A stretch of 64,000 nucleotides of DNA from Hanleya hanleyi (Eukaryota > Mollusca > Polyplacophora > Lepidopleurida > Hanleyidae), in the NCBI GenBank assembly GCA_036873755.1, contig JAVTVY010020440.1:1-64000 (forward strand), in the 5' to 3' direction. Every line of letters begins with the position of its first letter. The first letter of the stretch is position 1. The notes below the pieces were generated by a model. The model was not told the DNA's origin and did no database searches. It was given only the letters and a program-made list of their open reading frames with translations. A program made the position numbers and the translations under genes. Shown here piece by piece: positions 47,450 through 60,244 of the stretch.

Positions 47450-48025
47450 ACGACGTATGTTTAGATGGGTAAATGGTCCCAGAACAGGTGCGGTGGAAGT
47501 GCCAAAAATAAACTATTGCATATACAAGAAATTTTTCAGTTGGCATGAAGTACAATATTATATTGTATACTCAGAAAAGTCTCAAGGCGCTGAGTCTCAT
47601 CATTCTCGAATAACAGGGCCGTGAAGTACAAAATCGCCAGTTTTGAGGTGAAAACACCTCATATTTCTTTCTATAAACATATGAAGATAAACGATAACCA
47701 GAAATAACTTGATACAGCATACTCGCTGTTCCTATATGTAGTCGTACACCAAATCTGGTTTTGGTTATCGTTTATCTTCATGTGTTTACAGAGAACAATA
47801 GGAATTGTTTTCACCTCAGAATCAAATATTTTGCACAAATGCACTACTTTACGGCCCTGTTACTCGAGAATGATGAGACTCAGTGCCTTGAATTTTTTCT
47901 GAGTATACAATATAATATTGTACTTCATGCCAATTGAACAATTTCTTGTAGTGTAAGTATTTTATTTTGGTACTTCTGCATTGCACCTGACCTGGGGTCA
48001 TTTACCCATCTAAAGATACAAGGTC
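47450..48025. mobile_element. Fold-back element just after the 47311 exon
   Basis: Arms of about 245 bp (about 47462-47705 and 47760-48018) are inverse: 'gatgggtaaatggtccc' pairs with 'gggtcatttacccatc', and 'aatattatattgtatactcag' with 'ctgagtatacaatataatatt'. The loop is about 55 bp. Its left edge lies about 30 bp from the exon donor, so the insertion nearly touches the splice site. Confidence 0.8.
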
Positions 48026-48729
48026 CTTTGGCAAACTTAATGGAATTTATCGATATTTACTGATCAGATAAATCACTAGAAATGATCACACCTGTCGAAC
48101 TGATCTACACAGAGAAGGCAATAATACATATAGGGGAACTTCAGCAAAATTATACGAGATTTCTCAACATATGAGGGATTATTAGAATCCCCCTTTCTCG
48201 ATTTAACTCTTAGACAAAAGGTTCGCCCGGCGCGCTGATTGTGTATTGACGCGTGACATCCGCCGTAAAACTGTGGTTCGTAGTTTTCCTCTCCTTCTTA
48301 TGCCTACGTTATGGAAAATATCTTTAATCAGTGATAACTGTTTTTTTTTTACTTGAAAGTTGCCAAAACTATCATCATTCTGAGCATAATGACCCTTACT
48401 TTGGACGATAGCAAACTTTGATGCATATTTACCAAATTTACATCAGTTATCAATTGTTGAAAATTTGCCCCATGCCATGTGTATGGGCAAGAGATGAAAA
48501 CTACGAACCAGAAATTCACGCTGGGAGTCGGTGCGCAAGGGAAACCCGTTTCTCCGAGAATTAAATGGGATATGCGGATTGTTAGTGCTTCTATCACTGA
48601 ATTAATTAACTGCCATATTTTAATATCTTGGTGATAATCTATTAAGGCAATAAGTACATCCATTTAAAATTGATCAGGAGTAGCCTATAGCAACATTTGT
48701 GTCCGTTGTGCAAACAGCTGTGCGATAAC

Positions 48730-50440
48730 AAGAAACGTCATTGCTACTTAATATAGTGATTTCAATGATACTTCGTCCAGCATGGCTTCACAGTATACTG
48801 GTTGGGAAACTCTAGCAATCAGACGTCAAAATGCGAAGTTGAAATTATTGTATTTAATACATAATGGAGAAAGCCCAGACTATATATCCAACTTAGTTAC
48901 TCCACTAGTTGGACAAACAACTCCGTATAATCGGAGAAACGATGCAAATTATGTGACCCCTAGAACTCGGTTAAGTATTCTAAAAAAAATTCATTTATTC
49001 CATCGACAATCCATGCATTGAATAATCTTGATAATGACATAAGAAGCAACCCATCAGTCACTGCTTTTCACCATTCAATTACTAATGTACGTCGCCCAGC
49101 AAAATTTACTCTATAGTGGGTTCAAGAAAACTCAATATCACACACACCTAGTTGGGGCACCGTTGCAGTCAACTGAATGCTGACCTAATACGCAGAAATC
49201 TATCAAATACTGCAGGCTGCAGCTGCGGGGAGCAAGCGAGGACGCTCATCATTTCTTCTTTACATGTCCTTAACACAATAATATAAGGGGCGAAATGCAC
49301 GTCAACCTTCCTCCAAATTATACACTCCACCACTAGCTCTGGCATGTCTGAGGGAATGAATCCTTGTCATTTAAAGCTAATACCGATATGTTTGAAGCCG
49401 TTCAGAAATTTAAAAAGAACAGTCAAAGATTCAACCATTAACCGATTAATAATCTCAGTGGCCTCAGGTGAAACATAATACATTATGTTGCGCGATGTGC
49501 AAAATTATGTTTGTTACTATTTCGGTGCACCTCGACAACTTCATAAATATTTTTAGTTTATATTGTATTCATATATATTTGTAAATATGTCTGTTATGTT
49601 ATATGCACGTATTATAGTATGTATTTCTGTAGAGAGAGGGGTGAATAAGTTGTAAGAACTTGACCCCAATCCCATGTACAAATGGTACAATAAATAAGTT
49701 TAAACCAAACCAGTATACAGATCACTTGGGGCGCCAACTTCATGTGGGTTGGACTAACTTGCAAAATAAACAGGGTCAATACAATTTATTCTGGCCGTAA
49801 CAACCAGAACTATTACTGACTACCGAATCCTTGTACATTTATGCATTTAGCTACAGTAAGCATGGTTACAGCTTAATTATTGTTACTTTTTACTGTTAAC
49901 TGTACTTGAAATATGAGAAATAAACTGATTATTGACATATAACATGTTCTCGGTTATTCCCTTTTCTTCAGGATATTGGTCCAATACTACTCGAAAGCCA
50001 TTATCGAGAATTACGAAATACAATAAGAATGGGATAAAACCGTTAGAACGTCAATAAGAACCAATTCTAACGATAAATCAGCCATTCTGGCAATTACACT
50101 ATTATTCCCATGCTTAGAAACACTTTCCTTGCCAATATCACTTTATGTGCAAGGGGGAAATACTCTGCGATAACATTTCTATGCATATAAATGACTGCAG
50201 TTACTTCCCCTGAGATTGGTTTGGGGCTCCGAGTTCATTTCGTAGTCTGATAGTAAATTGCAAAATGTCATTCAGATGCCTTATACAACCAGAATAGCCA
50301 GAAACGCATTATATAGGTGTTTCGGTGTATATAAACAATGTTTTCATTTAATTACAATTATTTAAAACATTGCGTGGCATTTCTGATTCAAAACAGTAAA
50401 TTAATTTGATTGTAACCGGAATTCTTAAGGGTGTGAGAAA
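48730..50440 (+). repeat. Segmental duplicate of the 57.2-57.75-kb region
   Basis: 'attgctacttaata..g.gatttc..tgatacttcgtccagcatggct' (about 48740-48790) and 'gggttggactaac...ggccgtaacaaccagaactatt' (about 49735-49860) match 57545-57740. 'gccttatacaaccagaatag' onward (50278-50440) matches 57173-57330. The order differs, so it was rearranged. A third copy of part of it lies at 63120-63240. Confidence 0.75.
48802..49710 (+). pseudogene. LINE 3' fragment with target duplication
   Basis: CAGTATACTGG (48791-48801) and CAGTATACAGA (49711-49721) flank it as an imperfect 11-bp target duplication. The start encodes WETLAIRRQNAKLKLLYLI and later YNRRNDANYVTPRTRL, the typical LINE C-terminal block (WE.L..RR...KL..YKI...PPY......R.YNLRN). 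CSCGE and EDAHHFFFTCP (about 49220-49270) in shifted frames form the C-terminal zinc knuckle. The 3' end is ACAATAAATAAGTTTAAACC. It is strongly 5'-truncated and frameshifted. The unoccupied paralogous site is at 57595-57605. Confidence 0.9.
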
Positions 50441-51499
50441 CCTAGCCAGAGGCTCACTATACACCTCTTATCTTCTTGCTTAATTACTCGACAAGCTGTT
50501 GACCAATTTTATCATATTATATATTTTCTGAAAGCTGTTGTTTTGGAGAAAATGGACATTATTATGATTTCGCATTTGTTTCAAGAATAAATAATTTACA
50601 CAGCTTTGAACAGTAGTATTTTCGAAAACTTAAAAGTATACCCAATTTTTCAGAGCACATATCTTCTACATGCTTAGTGTAAATTGATTGAAATTCAAGC
50701 AGTGGCGTCGGAAGCGGGGGGGGGGGGTGTCACGAGGGCCCGTGCCCCCCACTTTTGGTTTAGGGGGGAGGCTGAATATCTTTGCCCCCCCTCCCACTTT
50801 TCGGCCCTCCTAACTGACCATGTCCCCACATAAAAATGTGCCAGGACCAGGTCAACCAGGAAGTCAAATGGAGTCCGGCATATTCTTCAATATCCATGCT
50901 TATTTATGAGAAACGAATATGAAAACAAAACCATAAATTTATATACATTGTGTTCAGATTTATTTCCTGGAAAACGCGTAAAACACATCTCCGGCAACCT
51001 GAGACCCTGGAGTTTCCGGGGCTCGGCGGCCCCTGGTCCCTCACCTGTCAGACTGTGAGGATCGCTTATTTTAGCTTTGTGTAAATGAATCGGTGTCATA
51101 TTGGTTCTTATTTTCCATGATGTAAAGGTCATCGTCTTTTTTGTGTTAATTATAATTAGGGTTTAAGGTATAGACATAATAACCATTATGTAACCATTAT
51201 ATTGTCTGTCGATGATTATTTTTCTAGCTGACGATTGTACGATTAGAGCCAAACTAGGCCCATAAATAGTCAGATCGATCTGTTTTGTGAATGGCTTTGC
51301 TTTGAGAAATTGGTACTTTCAGCTTCGTGTAATCACAATATCTTGAATTCAAAGAGCAAAATGAGAATATGAGTCTCAGGTGAACCCACATGGTCACCAT
51401 TTTGAATTTAATAATTGTATTCTCAGCTGAAGATTATGCCAACAGAATTAAGATGGTTATAATGTAATAAGCTTCGGCGTTATTCTGCTCAATTTAAAC
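50441..51499. other. Intronic; G-run and repeat-like patch
   Basis: A 'cagtggcgtcggaagcggggggg' patch (about 50700-50730) followed by a C-rich stretch looks like the end of a decayed DNA transposon, but I could not find the matching end. No gene is recognised. Confidence 0.35.
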
Positions 51500-53492
51500 A
51501 AGTTTGTACCTAGAATAACAAGCAGCCAGAGGATGCTAGGTCCCCCGCCAAAATGGCAGCAATATTTATAAGCGCTGTCGGTTTCAGAAGATATTCATGA
51601 GGATGGCAACAGCTACTTCACAGGCGTAAGAAGCAGAGGGGTCTTTCCACCTTCCCAGGTTTTGAGATCAACTCCGAATGGCTGACTGAATGTTGATTGC
51701 TACTGTAATATATTTTCTTTACCATGTAGCATGAAAATTATGTAACCGAAATGCAACCCCAAGAGACAACTCAGGGCATATTATCTGCAAACTAAATTTG
51801 ACAAGAATATGAAGGCATCCTCAACCTATTGCCCAGAAACCAAATTTAGACTTTGCCACAAGGAGTCACCACCTGTAGGTGCAAGCAGGCAAAACACAAT
51901 CCCAAATGACATCTCATGTCATGGTATCGGCATATGAACTTTGAGACTCTGAAGAGGGGTCCTCAAGTTATTGCCGGTACTAGATGCCCACCGGTGTTCA
52001 TGTTATTTGGGGCGGGTCACATATGAATACAAAATGTGAGAATAATCGGATGAGCAGTTGCCAAATTATTGCCGGGAAACAAATTTTTCCACCAGGAGAC
52101 GCCACCTGTAGGCAGAAGCGGGAAAAATACAATCCCAAGGAACATGGTATCGTGGGGACAACTGCATACCAAATTTGAGAAGAATCCGATGAGGGTCCTC
52201 AAGTTATTGCCCAGAAACCAAATTCAGATTTTGACACCAAGTGACGCCACCTCTACGCACAAGTCAGTGAAATGCATTATCAAGCGACATCTTATGTCAC
52301 GGTACATTCATACAAAATTTGAGAAGAATCCGATGGTCAGTTCTCAAGTTATTACCCGGAAACGAATTTGTGATGTTGCCACCAGGTGGCGCCACCTGAG
52401 GGTGCAAGTGAGCGAAAGGCATTTCCCAAGCAACAACTCCTGGCATGGTAAATGCATGCCAAATTTGAGAAGAATCCGATGAGCCGCAACGTTTCTCATG
52501 TTACCCAGAAAGGTACATATGTAGGATATTTCAAAGAAATTCGACCAAGTGTTTCTATTATGACTTGCAGCATGGAATAATGGAATGAACTCTAGTGGCG
52601 CCACCTCCGGGTGGATTTTGCTGAAACGCATCACCAACGGTGTTTTGTCGCAGGGAATGCATTTACCAAATTTCGAAGTCCGACAAATTGTTCGAAAGTT
52701 ATCGTTCGCGAAGGATTTGAACAAACATGAACGGACATGCACTAAATATTGGAACAAGACCCAGTGGCGCCACCTACAGGCGGATATTGCTGAAACGTAA
52801 TACCAACAGACGTCTTGTCGCAAAGAATGCAGATGCCAAATTTCAGAGGAATCCGACAAAGCATTTAGGGGTTATCGCTTATGAAGCATTTGCACGAATA
52901 CCCACGGACATGCACTAAAGATTGGAACAAGACCAAGTGGCGCCACCTACAGACGGATCTTGCTGAAACGTAATACCAAGAGACGTCTTGTCGCAAAGAA
53001 TGCAGATGCCAAATTTCGGAGGAATCCGACAAAGCATTTAGAAGTTATTGCTTACGAAGTATTTGCACGGACATGTCCGTGCATGCACGGACACATAGAA
53101 GCAAGACCCCAGTGGCGCCACCTACAGGCGGATCTTGCTGAAACGTAATACCAAGAGACGTCTTGTCGCAAAGAATGTAGATGCCAAATTTCGGAGGAAT
53201 CCGACAAAGCATTTAGAAGTTATTGCTTACGAAGTATTTGCACGGACATGTCCGTACATGCACGGACACATAGAAGCAAGACCCCAGTGGCGCCACCTAC
53301 AGGCGGATCTTGCTGAAACGTAATACCAAGAGACGTCTTGTCGCAAAGAATGCAGATGCCAAATTTCGGAGGAATCCGACAAAGCATTTAGAAGTTATTG
53401 CTTACGAAGTATTTGCACGGACACGTCCGTGCACATAGAAGCAAGAACCATTTTAAAGTCACGGGCCGCGTTGCGGCGGGGGACAAAAATAT
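51500..53492 (-). mobile_element. Satellite-bearing Helitron-like element, inverted copy R
   Basis: It is the inverse of 876-3795 with the same boundaries: GTCCCCCGCCAAAATGG at the left here and GGCGGGGGAC at the right. Five full satellite units lie at about 52590-53450, against about nine in copy L. The two copies differ by point changes and unit number. The arms face each other across about 48 kb. Confidence 0.75.
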
Positions 53493-53539
53493 TCTAACAG
53501 TAACATGAAAAAGGAAGAATTTCTGGATGACTTCTTATG

Positions 53540-55060
53540 GTCGCCATTTTGAATTTAACTATCATTTTGAATTTGACGACCAAGCAAATAGATTCAAAAT
53601 GGGCAAAAGGTATCTGGCTATGATGTGAGACCCTTCGGTTTGATAAATTTGCACAATCCACTAAGAATAATGCCTTGATATACACGAGCCACAAGGAAAA
53701 ACAAGAGATTCGGATAGCCCCACACAGCTGCCATATTGAATTTGAACATCGTATTTTGATCTTGGGGATACGCAAATAGATTCAATATGGGCGTAAGTTG
53801 TTAGGCTATGCTAAGAGATCTCTCTGTTTTGATAAATTTGCGCAATGAGCGAAGAATAGTGCCTTGAAGTAAACCAGCAACATGAAAAAATATGATTTTC
53901 AGATGACCCCATATGGCCACCACTTTGAATTTGACCATCAAATCTTGATCTTAGGGATATGTAGGTGGATTCAAAAAGAGCATAGGTTGTTGGGCTATGC
54001 TTATAGATGCAACAGTTTTGATAAATTTGCATAATGACCTAAGGATAATGTCTTGAACTATACAAGCAACGACCAAAAGTGTGATTTTCAGATGGCCCCA
54101 TATGGCTGCCATTTTGAATTTGTCCATCAAATCTTGATCTTAGAGATATGTAAATAGATTTAAAATGGACATAGGATGTTAGGCTATGCAAAGAGATCCC
54201 ATAGTTTTGGTAAATTTGCTCAGTGAGATAAGAATAATGCCTTGAACTACATGAGCAACAGGAAAAATTGTGATTTTCAGATGACCACATATGGACGCCA
54301 TTTTGAATTTGGCCATCAATTCTGAATCTGTGGGAAATTTATATAGATTCAAAATGGGCATAGGATGTTGGGCTATGCTTAGAGATCCCTCGGTTTTGCT
54401 AAATTTGCGTAATGAGCTAAGAATAATGCCTTGAACTACACGAGCAAGAACCAAAAGTGCGATTTTTATATTACCCCATATGCCCGCTATTTTGAATTTG
54501 ACCATTAAATCTTGATTTTTGGCATATGAAAATAGATTCCAAATGGGCGAAGGATTTAGGCTATGCATAGAGATCCCTCGGTTTTGATAAATTTGCTCAG
54601 TGAGGTGATAATAATGCCTTGAACTACACGAGCAACATGAAAACGTGTGATTTTCTGATCACCCCATGTGGTCGCCATTTTGCAGTTGCCCATCAAATCT
54701 TGATTTTTGGCATATGTAAATAGATGCAAAATGGGAATAAAATGTTAGGCTATGCATAGAAATCCCTCAGTTTTGATAAATTTAGGCAGTGAGGTAAGAA
54801 TAATGTCTTGAGCGACACGAGCGACATGAAAAATGTGATTTTCAGATTACCAATCTGTCCGCCATTTTGATTTAAAACATATTTAAGCTGAGATTTAAGC
54901 AAACCGATTCAAAATAGGCGAAAGATGCTAGGCTTTGATGGGAGATTCCTTTGTGTTAAATGATTTACACAATGAGCTAAGAATAATGCCTATTATACGA
55001 ATAACGTGAAAAAGAGCGATTTATGGATGAACCCAGATGAGCGCCATTTTGAATTAACGC
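53540..55060 (+). repeat. About 188-bp tandem satellite, eight units
   Basis: The motif GGCTATGC..AGAGATCCCT recurs at about 53616, 53802, 53992, 54182, 54372, 54561, 54748 and 54931. Each unit also has 'gccattttgaatttg', 'aataatgccttgaact' and 'ttttgataaatttgc'. It directly abuts copy R of the Helitron-like element. The open frames in it are artefacts. Confidence 0.85.
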
Positions 55061-57150
55061 ATGATGGTTAATCACTAGAATTACAAAATTAGGCTCAAAT
55101 TTAGCCAAATATAATATTTCAAAACTACGGAAATTCTTTGCTCTCGATGTTTAATCATTCTGGTGATTACCCTACACTAATATGTTAAATTTCACCCGTA
55201 GAACTACTTCAGATTTGATACCCATTTCATTTACAAGGAATTTCACACAAAAATGTTTTAAATTGTTTTAAGGCCCATCTTTTGGCCATCTTTGGATGTT
55301 ATTTGACCTCGAAATGACCTGATAATGACCTCAAATTGCAAAAGTTGTCTTGGTATCCACCCTACCTTGAACCATACTGCATATAAATGTAAATAACAAA
55401 CAACACAAAATATATGAAACAAAACAAAATTTTCCCTCATTTTTTATCTCATTTGACCATAAAGTGACCCTAAAATGACCTCAATTCCAATAATTAACGA
55501 CCTAACTATACCTGTGTTAAATCCATACAGTACATACAATCAATTTAGCGTGGATAGCCATTGATAACAAACATCACAATGAAAATTAAGTTAGGAACGA
55601 CTTTTACGAATTTGACCTTATTTAACCCCCAAAGTGACCCCGAAATGACCTTCAATGTCCAAAATCCGGGTGGTATCCCCTCCCACCTTGAACCCTAACA
55701 TATAAAGAACTAATTTAGCATGGGTACACATTTGTAACAAGCAATGCCATCAAAAGTTACATTCCGTGCCTTTGGCCGGCCTACTAAATGGGGTACCAAG
55801 ACAAAGGAATCATCCACGCGATTATAATCAACACTATCTATCAGACAGTATAACCTAACCAATAACAGACTTACCAGCTTGTACATAGCGATTCTTCTTT
55901 ACTTCCATTTATATCTCCCTCTGCTCTCTCATCGTTATTTATTATTTATTTTAATATTTAAAGCTGTAAAAGAGCTTACACGAACAAAGGAATGTACCGT
56001 GAAATTTAACTAAAACATTGAGTTGATGGGCCGCGAAATCCCTATGAGAAGCGGCCCTTAAACTACAATTTCAATCACTTTGTGAATTATTAATCAAGTA
56101 TGTGTATTGAGAAACGAAACGAGATTTCCACATAACGTTATCGAGAAGGCGCTCAGAAATATAAAATACTTACAGAAAACCTCTTTAAAATATATGATTC
56201 TTTGGTACAGAAGCTCAGTTTATATTTCCATAGTGTGGATTTCGATGAAATCAACGTAAAAAAAACTTTATTGTTACATTTCTGTCGACCTCCTGCGCCA
56301 CGTATTTTTTCGCCATCAGATAAAAATGGCAACCTGTAACCATCTCGGTCACCTATATGCGGTAAGACTGACCCTGGGGTCGTGTGTATCCATTTTCAGC
56401 CTACTTTCGGCAAATGCAAGAGGGAATTTCCAGAAATCAATACCACGTGACTTCGTCAGCCAATCAGCAAAACTCTGCCGACGTAACCCCAACGTAACTC
56501 GCCATTATCGAGTCATGTGATGTCCTACTTGTTCAAAATTACAGATCCACCACACCTCTTGTATGATACGAAAGTTATTCATACCTATATATTTTGTAAG
56601 CCCAGGCAGTATCTGTTTCAGAAGTGGTATGAAAACCTGTAATTTAACAAATTTCTCGAGTCTATTCTCCGCCGGATGAAGGTCGAACAGAATCCGGTAA
56701 AATATCGGATATCGCGGCCGCTTCCCCATATCAGCTTGACCCAGTTGGAGGGCTCTGGCCAATGATCGCTCGATGTAAGTCACGTCGTCACGCTTATCCA
56801 ATCAAGGTATTCAATATCCCGATCGCCTGCTAGCGTTACTAGAGACACGGGAATACACCTCTTGCCTATTTTCGATGTTATTTCTGGGCAAATGATCGGA
56901 AAACATATTTCTTGCGTCCCATGGCTTTGTTGATTCGTAAATGTTATGAAAATGTAAGACTTGCAGATATACTGTGGATAAGTGAGCCGGCGAGGGAATG
57001 ATATTCCATTTATATACGGAATGGCGTGCTGTACAGATGTCAAACAGAAACCAAGGAGTGTTTTGTTTTGTTTAGCTGCATAAAACAAATAAACCCTTAC
57101 GATACCAATTTCGCGTCTGTCTTTTTATAAATTAGCAAAACAAATTACGT
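55061..57150. other. Intronic; 'gacct' simple motifs only
   Basis: Between 55280 and 55660 the string 'tgacc(t/c)..aaatgacct' recurs several times, a degenerate short-motif repeat. No exon or mobile element is recognised elsewhere. Confidence 0.4.
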
Positions 57151-57752
57151 ATAACAGTACAATAAGTACAAATGCCTTATACAACCAGAATAGTCAGAAA
57201 TGCATTGTATAGGTGTTTCGGTGTACATAAACGATGTTTTTAGTTAATCACAATTAATTAAGACATTGCGCGGCAATTCTGATTCAAAATAGTAAATTTA
57301 TTTGATTGTAACCGGAATTCCTAAATGATTTGGACATTAGAGTGACTTCCCCTTAATTCGATTCAAGGGCCAAAACTCTGTAGCATCATTAAGTTCCTAC
57401 ATGATCCAGGGTTATCTGTCCCTGAATGTAACTTTTACTTCAAACATCAATTTCGGCTCGTAATTTATCGCCCTGAACTTGTTTACACTATTTTGGCACT
57501 TCATAATATTAACAGACGCCAACATTGATCAAATTAGTCTAGTATTGCTACTTAATACAGCGATTTCGTTGATACTTCGTCCAGCATGGCTTTACAGTAT
57601 ACTGGTCACTTAGTGCGCCAACTCCATGTGGGTTGGACTAACTAGCAAGATGAACTGGGCCAATACAATTTATTCTGGCCGTAACAACCAGAACTATTAC
57701 TGACTACCGAATCCTTGTACATTTATGCATTTAACTACAGTAAGCTTACGTC

Positions 57753-58859
57753 TATGGTAGGCCGCAGGGGACAAAAATCGCCATTTGGTGTAGACACATA
57801 TTATTAGCCAATCACAGAGCTGTTTTACGTGTTGACATTAAATATATATGTCTACATACAATTTATATCCGTATACATATTATTTAGATACTGCATCAAA
57901 TATTTCGATGCTACATCAAATTAATTTGTATCTCCATTCAAATCATTTCGTATCCGTATACATATTATTTATATATGGCATCCCAATATTTGTATTGTGG
58001 TTGGCCACTGAGGACAAAAATGGCTATTTGGTGTAGACACATTTCAGTCAATCATATAACAGTTTTATGTATGTCATACAGAATTCATTATATATGTCAT
58101 ACATAATTCATTAAATATGTCATACATACTTCATTCAATCACAACCACTGGGAATATGTATGACATGCAGTAATCGCTTCCGCCACAAAATGTTCTGTTT
58201 CCTGTAGAAATGGAGCAACCAATGACAATATGCCTTACAGATGTCTCGTACAGACAGGACGATTTCATTGGTTCAATACGATGCTACATCGAAATATATT
58301 TAGGATGCCATACCTAAATAATATGTATACGGATACAAACTGATTCGATACAGTATCTAAATCATCTGCAATGCTTATACAAAATTAATTTGATGTAGCA
58401 TTGAAATATTTGATGTAGTATCTAAATAATATGTAATTCGATATGATACCGAATTAAATTGTATGTAGACATATAATAATTAATGTCTACACGTAAAACA
58501 GCCCTGTGATTGGCTAATAATATGTGTCTACACCAAATGCCGATGTTTGTCCCCTACGGCCAGCCACAATTTAAATATTGGGATGGCATACCTAAATAAT
58601 ATGTATACGGATACACATTGATTCAATACAGTATCTAAATGATTTGAATGGGGATACAAATTAATTTGGTGTAGCATCGAAATATTTGATGCAGTATCTA
58701 AATAATATGTATACGGATATAAAATAATTCGATATGATATCGAATTAAATTGTATGTAGACTGAAAACAATTAATGTCTACACGTAAAACAACTCTGTGA
58801 TTGGCTAATAATATGTGTCTACACCAAATGGCGATTTTTGTCCCCTACGGCCTACCATA
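57753..58859. mobile_element. 1.1-kb inverted-repeat element, empty site in window
   Basis: It begins TATGGTAGGCCGCAGGGGAC and ends GTCCCCTACGGCCTACCATA. TACGTC flanks both sides (57747-57752 and 58860-58865). The paralogous segment at 63240-63245 reads TACATC with no insert, directly confirming insertion and a 6-bp target duplication. The arms pair over most of their length ('gtgtagacacatattattagcc' and inverse). Each arm carries a second internal copy of the end (about 57990-58060 and 58480-58575), so the element is a nested palindrome. It is non-coding. Confidence 0.9.
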
Positions 58860-58865
58860 TACGTC

Positions 58866-59700
58866 ATACATACATGTGAAAGAGTAAATAAAACAAGTAA
58901 ACACCGGAGTTGATCTCGATCAGGTTTACTGTAAAATGGCAGCAAAGCAACAGCTAAACCACGTAACCGACCAACCATACTTCAGTTTGGCACACATGAG
59001 TTGTTTCCATTTGATCGTGAAAATGCCCAGACAGAATATAAAATTAACTTAATGGAAATCCGAGGGGTTCAAGTCCCCCGACGTTGAAACAATTGATTTG
59101 ACTTGGAACCGTAACTTTCAGTACCCAGCATGCGGAGCAATCTCAAGTGAGGTCCAGTGGCAAGGTACCCACAATTATCGAATTTGTCCTAATCCGGCCA
59201 GGATTTCAGAATATATTGTATGAGAACAAAATTTTAACTTGGCCCGCAGGTGATGCCACCTAAAGGCGGGCCAACGTGAACAACAATCCGAAGTGAGATC
59301 TTGCGGCGAAGTACCCACATAAATAATTTAGAAGAATCCGTTATTATTGCCCGAAAGTTATTGTCTGAAAACAAAATTTCAACTTAGACTCAGTTAGCGC
59401 CCCCTACAACAGATTGGCGAGAAAAACAATCTCAAGCGAGATCTTGATATATACGGAAAAGGCTGAACAGAAGGAAATGGTAAAAGACCAGGTGTTTCGA
59501 ATGAGCTCTTGCAGAGTTCCAAGAATATCTATCTTTGTCATATTTCAGATATTAAACATCTACCCCATTCCCATGTGCATGAATCCCGGGTCATGTGATC
59601 ATGCCTACACCACGTCATACAGCGAGATCAATGGGAAGAAATGTCCTATGTGTCAGTACTGTGATAACACAGACGTCACAGCTGAGAAACGTAAGCATTT
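58866..59700 (+). repeat. Segmental duplication containing the 59549 exon (copy 1)
   Basis: It is nearly identical to 63246-64000 apart from single-base changes, up to the window end. It contains a short satellite-like stretch (59160-59410: 'gatgccacctaaaggcggg', 'agcgccccctac') related to the GTGGCGCCAC satellites. Confidence 0.9.
59549..59690 (+). CDS. Exon: Cys-rich module, fourth copy (lacks Cys1)
   Basis: The acceptor is CATATTTCAG and the donor AAAC|GTAAGC; phase 0-1, 47 codons. The sequence runs YPIPMCMNPGSC, then TSYSEINGKKC and CPMCQYC. By alignment to CPMFKC of the other copies, the first cysteine is replaced by tyrosine and the rest are kept. Ending in phase 1 like the 8984 exon, it can precede a 1-1 exon such as EGF. 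It is the most diverged of the four modules. It is duplicated 4.4 kb downstream. Confidence 0.75.
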
Positions 59701-59847
59701 CATGGGAATATTCTAAGTGAAGTGGGGAACATGAGACTAGGGTAGCACAATTCAGTCGGTGAGGCGTGGACTTAGAAGAATGAACCTGCCTATACCTACA
59801 CCATGTATAGTTAGAATCCCCAGCATGCTGTATTATTCACACTGACT

Positions 59848-60244
59848 GATAAACATCCTTCTTACAAAAGCCGCTATTAGCTAATGCTATTTACATGCTA
59901 TATATCGCTTTCTAACGAGCGCTCTCATTGGTCAGTGATTGGCGAACGATCTAACCCACCAATCAATTGCTGTTTCACAGATACACATCCTTCTTATAGA
60001 AGCCGCTATTAGCTAATGCTAATTACATGCTATATCTCGCTTTCTAACGAGCGCTCTCAGTGGTCGGTGATTGGCGAACGATCTAACCCACCAATCAATT
60101 TCTGTTTCACAGATAAACATCCTTCTTACAGAAGCCGCTATTAGCTAATGCTAATTACATGCTATATCTCGCTTTCTAACGAGCGCTCTCAGTGGTCGGT
60201 GATTGGCGAACGATCTAACCCACCAATCAATTTCTGTTTCACAG
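59848..60244 (+). repeat. 132-bp tandem repeat, three units
   Basis: Units start at 59848, 59980 and 60112 (GATAAACATCCTTCTTACA) and differ at a few bases. Each contains 'ggtgattggcgaacgatcta' and 'ccaccaatcaatt'. They are contiguous. Confidence 0.9.

Noticed and set aside
50700..50830. End of a DNA transposon ('cagtggcgtcggaagcgggg')
   Set aside because: Its look is suggestive, but no matching opposite end or target duplication could be found.
59060..59090. tRNA T-arm-like string GGGGTTCAAGTCCCC
   Set aside because: No A-box, acceptor stem or anticodon arm can be found upstream at the right distance. The string is probably chance or an old SINE trace.
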